Below are positions 6,246 to 9,400 of a DNA stretch of 9,400 bases, in pieces. The stretch lies in the NCBI GenBank assembly GCA_015486685.1, contig WFRC01000281.1:1-9400 (forward strand), given 5' to 3'. The position numbers and the translations under genes were made by a program. Position 1 is the stretch's first letter. Each line of letters begins with the position of its first letter. The DNA comes from Caldifarciminota bacterium. Its GTDB lineage: Bacteria; Hydrothermota; UBA3072; WFRC01. The notes under the pieces are model-generated. The model was not told the DNA's origin. It saw only the letters and a list, made by a program, of their open reading frames with translations, and did no database searches.

Positions 6246-7357
6246 CTTGCCGGAAGTTTAATCATAAATGAGGTTCCTTTTCCCAATTTAGTTTTAATAG
6301 ATATAGACCCCCTGTGGTCTTTAATAATTCTTTGCACAATCGCGAGTCCCAATCCTAATCCCATCCCTTTTTCTCCTTTTTTCGTAGAAAAAAATGGCTC
6401 AAAAATTTTGGATAAGTTTTCATCTTTTATCCCACGACCCGTGTCTTTAACCTCAGCAATTACAAAGCACCCCCCGCCTGTTTTCCCAACCTTGCTTATT
6501 TTGAGCGTTAATGTCCCCCCCTGTTCCATTGACTGTATGGCATTCAAAATCAAATTCATAAATACCTGTTGAAGTTGTCCGAAATCTCCGATGATTTCAG
6601 GAATATCCTTTTCTATCTTTTTCTCCACCTTTATATTCATTAATGCAATCTGGTCATAGAGAAGAGATATAGTGTTTTCAAGTACTGTTGTAAGATTGAG
6701 TGGTTGAAAATCTGGCTCTTTCTTTCGAGAAAAATCCAATAAATTTCTAACAATCCTGCTTATACGGGATGTCTCTCTTTCCATTGTAACAATATACTCA
6801 TGAATTTTTTTAATTTCTTCGGTACTTAACTTTTCCTTGTCTATTTTTTTCTTTATCAAACTAAAATATGTTAAAATTCCGGATATAGGATTGTTTATTT
6901 CATGTGCTACACCTGCTGAGATTTGTCCCATAATAGCAAGTTTTTCTGATTGAAGAAGTTGATGTTGGAGTTTTTTTATTTCCGTTATATCCTGAAATAT
7001 ATTTACCGCCCCTAATATCTCACCCTTTGCGTTTTTGAATTGAATACAAACCAGATTTGCAAGAATTTTTTTGCCATCTTTTGATAAAAATTCTACATTA
7101 TGATTATAAACCGGTGCGTCAACCTTGAATACCTTTGAAAGTGGACAGGTATTATTGCACAAATTTGACTTGAATACATCGGAACACTTTTTTCCAATTA
7201 CCTCATCTAAACAGTATCCCGTTATCCACTGAGCAGATTTATTAAATGAGGTGATTTTGCCATCTTTATCAACAGTAAATACCCCCTCTTCCATATATTT
7301 GAGAAGGTTTTCCAGCAAACTTTTCATAGAAGATAATTCAAGTAATGCCCTTTTCAT
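6242..7357 (-). CDS. Soluble PAS-domain sensor histidine kinase (NtrB-like)
   Basis: A cytosolic sensor kinase of 371 residues with no membrane segment. In the numbering from the upstream ATG at 7360, the PAS domain spans about 14-125 and contains C68-x3-C72-P73 (LCNNTCPL) plus C59, candidates for redox or metal sensing. HisKA: H153 in AGVAHEINNP is the autophosphorylation site. HATPase: N-box FMNLILNAIQSM (N273), DTGRGI at 306-311, FEPFFSTKK, and glycine-rich GMGLGLGLAI at 332-341. All catalytic boxes are intact. Two tandem ATGs (7360 and 7357) follow AAAAGGAGAA; the second has the better spacing (5 against 2 bases). It is the first gene of a kinase-archaemetzincin-regulator operon, and the regulator two genes on is its probable partner. 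The signal is unknown; lack of membrane segments suggests an internal cue. Confidence 0.94.
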   Translation of the reverse strand: MKRALLELSSMKSLLENLLKYMEEGVFTVDKDGKITSFNKSAQWITGYCLDEVIGKKCSDVFKSNLCNNTCPLSKVFKVDAPVYNHNVEFLSKDGKKILANLVCIQFKNAKGEILGAVNIFQDITEIKKLQHQLLQSEKLAIMGQISAGVAHEINNPISGILTYFSLIKKKIDKEKLSTEEIKKIHEYIVTMERETSRISRIVRNLLDFSRKKEPDFQPLNLTTVLENTISLLYDQIALMNIKVEKKIEKDIPEIIGDFGQLQQVFMNLILNAIQSMEQGGTLTLKISKVGKTGGGCFVIAEVKDTGRGIKDENLSKIFEPFFSTKKGEKGMGLGLGLAIVQRIIKDHRGSISIKTKLGKGTSFMIKLPAR

Positions 7358-7379
7358 CATTTCTCCTTTTTAATAATTT

Positions 7380-7408
7380 AAAATACAAAAAAGACCTGTA
7401 TTTGTCAA
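7380..7408 (-). promoter_or_regulatory. Sigma-70-type promoter for the histidine kinase operon
   Basis: A perfect -35 TTGACA (7408-7403), a 17-base spacer and TATTTT (7385-7380; 4 of 6 matches). Transcription would start near 7373, giving a leader of only about 13-16 bases that consists almost entirely of the ribosome site AAAAGGAGAA. A 7-base direct repeat, AGGTCTT on the minus strand at 7413-7407 and 7397-7391, flanks and slightly overlaps the -35 element; it may be an operator or chance. Confidence 0.65.
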
Positions 7409-7422
7409 GACCTTTTTATAAT

Positions 7423-7453
7423 GTAAGGGCGTATTTATTCCATACGCCCTTAC
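7423..7453. repeat. Perfect 12-bp inverted repeat, possible weak terminator
   Basis: The arms GTAAGGGCGTAT (7423-7434) and ATACGCCCTTAC (7442-7453) are perfect complements around a 7-base loop. It starts 15 bases after the stop of the GcvH-like gene, the usual place for a terminator, but no T-run follows on either strand, so it is not a standard intrinsic terminator. Short palindromes with GTA/GGGGCG-type arms occur as dispersed repeats in many bacterial genomes; this may be one. It could also protect the 3' end of the upstream mRNA. Confidence 0.75.
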
Positions 7454-7467
7454 TCATTCTCCTATTT

Positions 7468-8376
7468 TCACATAGATAAAAACTCTTTCACAATAGATTT
7501 CCACTCATCAAGTGGCATACTATCAAAAAGGTCTTCTATGGGTTCTCCGCCATCCTGCACAAGGACACCTGAATTATCTTTAATCGTATCGAATAGTTTT
7601 TGACTTTCTGCTGTAAACCATCTTCTTGCTTTACTCCCATAATAAAATTTTTGTAAACTATCTTCTATGTCCAGCGGCTTCACTGTAAAAAGCCATCCCT
7701 TTTTATATGGATTTTTGTGTACTATAGACGGATTTTCACCTATTTCAGTATTTATCTTTTCGACAATACCATTTACAGGGGAAAACAGATATATTTTTCT
7801 CTCTCCTTTTTCAATTTCACAGGCGAGTGCTTTTCTTTTTAATACAGTTCCTTCGGAGGGAAGATGAACCTTGATTTCTTTTCCTAAAATCCTCCTTGCA
7901 AAATCATCAATTCCTACTTTCAAGCTGTTTTTACCAAACCTTTTAGCCCAAATATGTCCTTCGTGATAATAAAGCCCGCTGTCAAAAATAAATCCTTTTA
8001 TCTTAGTTTTTACATTCTTTCTCATTCTGATTACAGCAGGATTCATATCAATGGAATCTTGCATTATCTGGTCAAATTCACAGGTGCCGCAGTGATAATT
8101 ATTTGTGCAAAGCCTGAATGATACATCACCACTGAGCATATACCTGCATTTTCTTTCTCCTGCCGGAAGATTTTTCAATTTCTCTATAATGTCGACACCT
8201 TCTACTGTGCTACCTTCTCCGGATTCATTTGCGTCCAGTATCATCTGGTTAAATTCACAGTTGTTGCAATCATAGGGAACAGGATTATCACACAATCTGT
8301 AGGATATAACACCTAACTTAGACCATATACATTCGTTCTCTTTGATGCTTACCTTTTTTTGTATTGTTTTTTTCAT
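7468..8376 (-). CDS. Cys-rich protein with GcvH-like domain lacking the lipoyl-lysine motif
   Basis: A 302-residue cytosolic protein. N-terminal part: two similar four-Cys modules, C16/C29/C37/C40 and C77/C90/C96/C99, both C-x12-C-x(5-7)-C-x2-C with SYRLC or SFRLC before and CEFNQ or CEFDQ at the end; they look like metal or Fe-S sites. Middle, about residues 136-233: a glycine-cleavage H-protein-like hammerhead (YYHEGHIWA, VGIDDFARRILG, LPSEG, FSPVNGIVEKIN, NPYKKGWLF). In true GcvH the lipoylated lysine lies in ESVKA, 8 residues before the Pro of the SPV-type turn; here that position is Glu192 (ungapped alignment) in CEIEKGERK, so lipoylation is doubtful and a glycine-cleavage role unlikely. 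The tail (235-302) contains QDGGEP and ends near DEWKSIVKEFL. Start: tandem ATGs at 8379 and 8376 follow GGAGG; the second has better spacing. The longer open frame to 8451 runs through a GAACATT repeat and is rejected. Function unknown; probably a sensor or adaptor. Confidence 0.85.
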   Translation of the reverse strand: MKKTIQKKVSIKENECIWSKLGVISYRLCDNPVPYDCNNCEFNQMILDANESGEGSTVEGVDIIEKLKNLPAGERKCRYMLSGDVSFRLCTNNYHCGTCEFDQIMQDSIDMNPAVIRMRKNVKTKIKGFIFDSGLYYHEGHIWAKRFGKNSLKVGIDDFARRILGKEIKVHLPSEGTVLKRKALACEIEKGERKIYLFSPVNGIVEKINTEIGENPSIVHKNPYKKGWLFTVKPLDIEDSLQKFYYGSKARRWFTAESQKLFDTIKDNSGVLVQDGGEPIEDLFDSMPLDEWKSIVKEFLSM

Positions 8377-8420
8377 CATAACCTCCTTTTTTGTTAAAAA
8401 ATTTTTCTTTTTTGTTTTTT

Positions 8421-8440
8421 CATTGAACATTGAACATTCA
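8421..8440. repeat. Short tandem GAACATT-type repeat
   Basis: CATTGAAC is repeated in tandem (8421-8428 and 8429-8436) and followed by ATTCA. It lies in the leader of the GcvH-like gene, between the promoters and the start codon. It also forms imperfect inverted pairs (TTGAA...TTCAA). Likely a small dispersed or slippage-type repeat; a regulatory role is not indicated. Confidence 0.5.
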
Positions 8441-8458
8441 ACCTTGTACATTTATATA

Positions 8459-8474
8459 TACAACTTTCATACCA
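8459..8474 (-). promoter_or_regulatory. Candidate sigma-54 (-24/-12) promoter of the GcvH-like gene
   Basis: On the minus strand TGGTATG-AAAG-TTGTA has the sigma-54 layout TGGCACG-N4-TTGCA: GG at -24 and, exactly 10 bases later, GT where GC is expected. The TGG, G, TTG and final A match; the -12 C is T, which weakens the case. Transcription would start near 8448, leaving a leader of about 70 bases. An NtrC-type activator is encoded downstream and palindromic sites lie 100-200 bases upstream, which is why I list it. Confidence 0.4.
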
Positions 8475-8500
8475 GAATACAAATAATGCATAACTCCTTT

Positions 8501-8529
8501 ATAATGAAAGCAATTCCAGGTATTGACAA
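8501..8529 (-). promoter_or_regulatory. Candidate sigma-70-type promoter of the GcvH-like gene
   Basis: TTGTCA (8529-8524; 5 of 6), a 17-base spacer and CATTAT (8506-8501; 4 of 6). This is an alternative, or an addition, to the sigma-54-like element 27 bases further downstream. The -10 is weak and overlaps an AT-rich stretch, so chance is possible. Confidence 0.35.
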
Positions 8530-8548
8530 TTCTTTATTATGCAGGATG

Positions 8549-8569
8549 ATTGTCCCACAATAGGACAAT
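8549..8569. promoter_or_regulatory. Palindrome ATTGTCC-N7-GGACAAT, candidate activator site
   Basis: Perfect 7-base arms (8549-8555 and 8563-8569) around CACAATA. Read on the minus strand it contains TGTCCTAT, the same octamer that forms the inverted pair at 8609-8645. It is centred about 110 bases upstream of the predicted sigma-54 start, in the normal range for an enhancer of an NtrC-type regulator. It could instead bind a repressor acting on the sigma-70-like promoter. Confidence 0.45.
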
Positions 8570-8608
8570 AATCTCTGTAATACTGAAAATATAGGCATTT
8601 ACCCCTTA

Positions 8609-8645
8609 TGTCCTATATTACTACGCACAGTATTATAATAGGACA
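8609..8645. promoter_or_regulatory. Inverted pair of TGTCCTAT octamers, candidate activator sites or hairpin
   Basis: TGTCCTAT (8609-8616) and its exact complement ATAGGACA (8638-8645) face each other. The inner bases also pair imperfectly (ATTACT against AGTATTATA with three extra bases). The pair could be two binding half-sites or one small palindromic element; the octamer also occurs in the palindrome at 8549-8569. Confidence 0.45.
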
Positions 8646-8661
8646 GTGGACTCCTTTCTCT

Positions 8662-8726
8662 TGCCATTCTGAGCTATGTATTCTGTCATGCTGAGCCGCA
8701 GGCGAAGCATCTCGTCATTGAGAATT
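8662..8726. repeat. Dispersed-repeat fragments of the GTCAT-CTGAG type
   Basis: TGTCATGCTGAG (8684-8695) followed by GCGAAGCATCTC (8702-8713) matches a small intergenic repeat that I recognise from many bacterial genomes (consensus roughly TGTCATTCTGAGCGAAGCGAA then AATCTC). ATGCT (8688-8692) and AGCAT (8706-8710) form its inverted ends. A partial copy, TGCCATTCTGAGC (8662-8674), precedes it, and TCGTCATTGAGAATT (8713-8727) may be a third fragment. Confidence 0.6.
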
Positions 8727-8734
8727 ATTTTTTG

Positions 8735-8755
8735 ACAGGATAAACAGGATAAACA
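8735..8755. repeat. Tandem ACAGGATAA repeat
   Basis: Two exact copies of the 9-base unit ACAGGATAA (8735-8743 and 8744-8752) plus ACA of a third. Units of this ACAGGATAA/ATCCTGT type are common as dispersed intergenic repeats in bacteria. Confidence 0.6.
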
Positions 8756-8804
8756 TTATAAATTCCACAAAAAACAAAGAACATAATCCGCAAAACGGAA
8801 AGTG

Positions 8805-8827
8805 GTAGGCGAAGGCTTTAGCCTGCG
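8805..8827. repeat. Small hairpin repeat, GTAGGC...GCCTGC type
   Basis: GTAGGCGAAGGCTTTAGCCTGC: AGGCT (8813-8817) and AGCCT (8820-8824) pair around TT, and AGGC at 8807-8810 offers an alternative partner for GCCT. It resembles dispersed AGGCTAAAGCCTGC-type repeats and abuts the next repeat fragment. Confidence 0.5.
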
Positions 8828-8829
8828 AA

Positions 8830-8867
8830 TGTCATTGCGAGCGACCAACGGGAGCGAAGCAATCTCA
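8830..8867. repeat. Dispersed repeat of the GTCATTGCGAGCGA type
   Basis: TGTCATTGCGAGCGACC then GGAGCGAAGCAATCTCA is a clear copy of a widespread small intergenic repeat, with inverted ends ATTGC (8834-8838) and GCAAT (8859-8863). It ends about 15 bases before the stop of the VWA gene and might act as a transcript-end hairpin. Confidence 0.65.
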
Positions 8868-8882
8868 CAGGATGGGTGGTTC

Positions 8883-9400
8883 TCATCTTTTCCTCTCCAT
8901 ACCTTTGCATCTTTTCAGGGATGTATCCTTACTCCTCACAGTCCAACAACCTTTTACAATTTTTCTTAATCTGATATCGAGGCGATTTTCATTCGTGTCA
9001 TTTATAATCACAAAATATAATTTCCTTCCTTCTTTTTCCATTCTGTGCACCAGAGTCAAATTATGCACACTAAATAAGGCATCTGTAAAAACTACAGCCC
9101 TCTTATGGCGATATTTCAACATATGTCTTAAAATGCACTCCACATCTGTTCCACCTGTGGTGTAGGAAATACCCTTCTTTATATCTTCCCATTCCACCTT
9201 AACCACTTTATTACTAAATTCATAAATACCTTCTCCTATGTAATCCTTAAGGGGATAGATTGCACCAAAGATAAATGGGATATACTCGTCCATTGAACCT
9301 GAAACATCTATATAAACATTTACTCCGCCTTTTGTAAGTTTAACTTTATTCCTATAAACAGGATAAAATACAGGATTTATTCCCATTCTCAGAAGTAATA
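8883..9400 (-). CDS. VWA-domain protein of the DUF2201 (putative metallopeptidase/VWA-like) type, 3' part
   Basis: The C-terminal part of a larger protein; the frame is open to the window edge (Leu-Leu-Leu-Arg precede the first visible Met at 9386), so the start lies outside. Counting from that Met, the visible part is a von Willebrand A domain: MIDAS motif DVSGS at residues 27-31 in VNVYIDVSGSM, threonine-containing TTGGTD at 76-81, and VVFTDA with D102. These residues should bind a divalent metal. The opening (FYPVYRNKVKLTKG before the strand) resembles the C-terminal VWA domain of DUF2201 proteins, which often pair with MoxR-type AAA+ ATPases; the metallopeptidase-like domain and any ATPase would be upstream. 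The C-terminal tail is Lys/Arg-rich and stops beside an intergenic repeat. VWA is secure, DUF2201 assignment less so. Confidence 0.75.
   Translation of the reverse strand, partial: LLLRMGINPVFYPVYRNKVKLTKGGVNVYIDVSGSMDEYIPFIFGAIYPLKDYIGEGIYEFSNKVVKVEWEDIKKGISYTTGGTDVECILRHMLKYRHKRAVVFTDALFSVHNLTLVHRMEKEGRKLYFVIINDTNENRLDIRLRKIVKGCWTVRSKDTSLKRCKGMERKR

Larger units (their letters stand above)
8377..8882. other. 506-base intergenic region with promoters, palindromes and repeat fragments
   Basis: No supported protein gene or structured RNA gene was recognised. From the GcvH-like gene upward it holds: an A-rich leader; a GAACATT-type repeat (8421-8440); a sigma-54-like element (8459-8474); a sigma-70-like element (8501-8529); TGTCCTAT octamers (8549-8645); and several unrelated small dispersed-repeat fragments from about 8660 to 8870, the last ending within about 15 bases of the VWA gene stop. 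The stretch 8756-8800 is A-rich with nothing recognised. Confidence 0.7.

Noticed and set aside
7423..7453. Intrinsic terminator of the GcvH-like gene
   Set aside because: The stem is perfect but no T-run follows on the minus strand (or on the plus strand), so it is listed as an inverted repeat only.
7468..8376. True glycine-cleavage H protein
   Set aside because: The lipoyl-lysine motif ESVKA is not present, the protein is more than twice the usual length with eight extra Cys, and no gcvT or gcvP genes are nearby.
8377..8451. Longer version of the GcvH-like protein starting at 8451
   Set aside because: The extra 25 residues translate a GAACATT repeat and an A-rich leader; tandem ATGs at 8379/8376 follow a strong GGAGG site.
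8438..8491. A 17-codon leader peptide (ATG at 8491, after AAAGGAG)
   Set aside because: The ribosome site is only 2 bases from the ATG, the peptide has no run of regulatory codons or attenuator-like hairpin, and a sigma-54 start near 8448 would exclude it.
8549..8569. NifA-type enhancer TGT-N10-ACA
   Set aside because: The spacing between TGT and ACA is 11 rather than 10, and the arms (TGTCC/GGACA) differ from known NifA sites.
8609..8870. CRISPR array or tRNA in the repeat-rich gap
   Set aside because: The repeats are of different types with no regular spacer length, and no cloverleaf or T-loop sequence was found.
8872..9165. Plus-strand open frames, including this one and others opposite the barrel, trmD, regulator and kinase genes
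   Set aside because: They mirror minus-strand genes with clear family motifs, have no recognisable domains, and lack convincing ribosome sites.

Overview
The window is AT-rich, and every gene I can support lies on the minus strand, so transcription runs from high to low coordinates. The cell is a diderm (Gram-negative-type) bacterium: there is a predicted outer-membrane beta-barrel protein with a C-terminal Phe, and a lipoprotein with a lipobox. It appears to use sigma-54, because the NtrC-type regulator carries an intact GAFTGA loop. Strong GGAGG ribosome sites, some TTG starts, an archaemetzincin gene and clusters of small dispersed repeats suggest a deep-branching, probably uncultivated lineage. 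The sequence alone does not let me name the phylum.

Layout in the direction of transcription. (1) 9400-8883: the 3' part of a VWA-domain gene of the DUF2201-like type, cut by the window edge. (2) 8882-8377: a 506-base intergenic region. Its upstream half is packed with fragments of small dispersed repeats. Its downstream half holds three TGTCCTAT octamers in palindromic arrangement and two candidate promoters, one sigma-54-like and one sigma-70-like. (3) 8376-7468: a Cys-rich protein with two four-Cys modules, a GcvH-like domain without the usual lipoyl-lysine motif, and a conserved-looking C-terminal tail. (4) After a perfect 12-bp inverted repeat and a good sigma-70 promoter, a tight three-gene operon: a soluble PAS histidine kinase (7357-6242), an archaemetzincin metalloprotease (6245-5703) and a sigma-54-dependent response regulator (5698-4349). 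(5) A second good promoter, then the ribosomal/RNA-processing operon rpsP-khpA-trmD-rplS-rnhB-yraN (4290-1786), with overlapping or nearly abutting genes and no rimM between khpA and trmD. (6) Following yraN by 13 bases, an outer-membrane barrel protein (1772-138) and a lipoprotein (126 to beyond the window edge).

The most interesting part is 4349-8650. A cytosolic kinase with a C-x3-C-P motif in its PAS domain, a zinc metalloprotease of a family rare in bacteria, and an enhancer-binding regulator are translationally coupled. Just upstream is a Cys-rich GcvH-like gene whose promoter region looks like a sigma-54 enhancer/promoter arrangement. My inference is one regulatory unit, perhaps responding to redox or metal state, in which the regulator may control the GcvH-like gene. 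The sequence does not prove this. The rest of the window is housekeeping genes plus cell-envelope proteins of unknown function.
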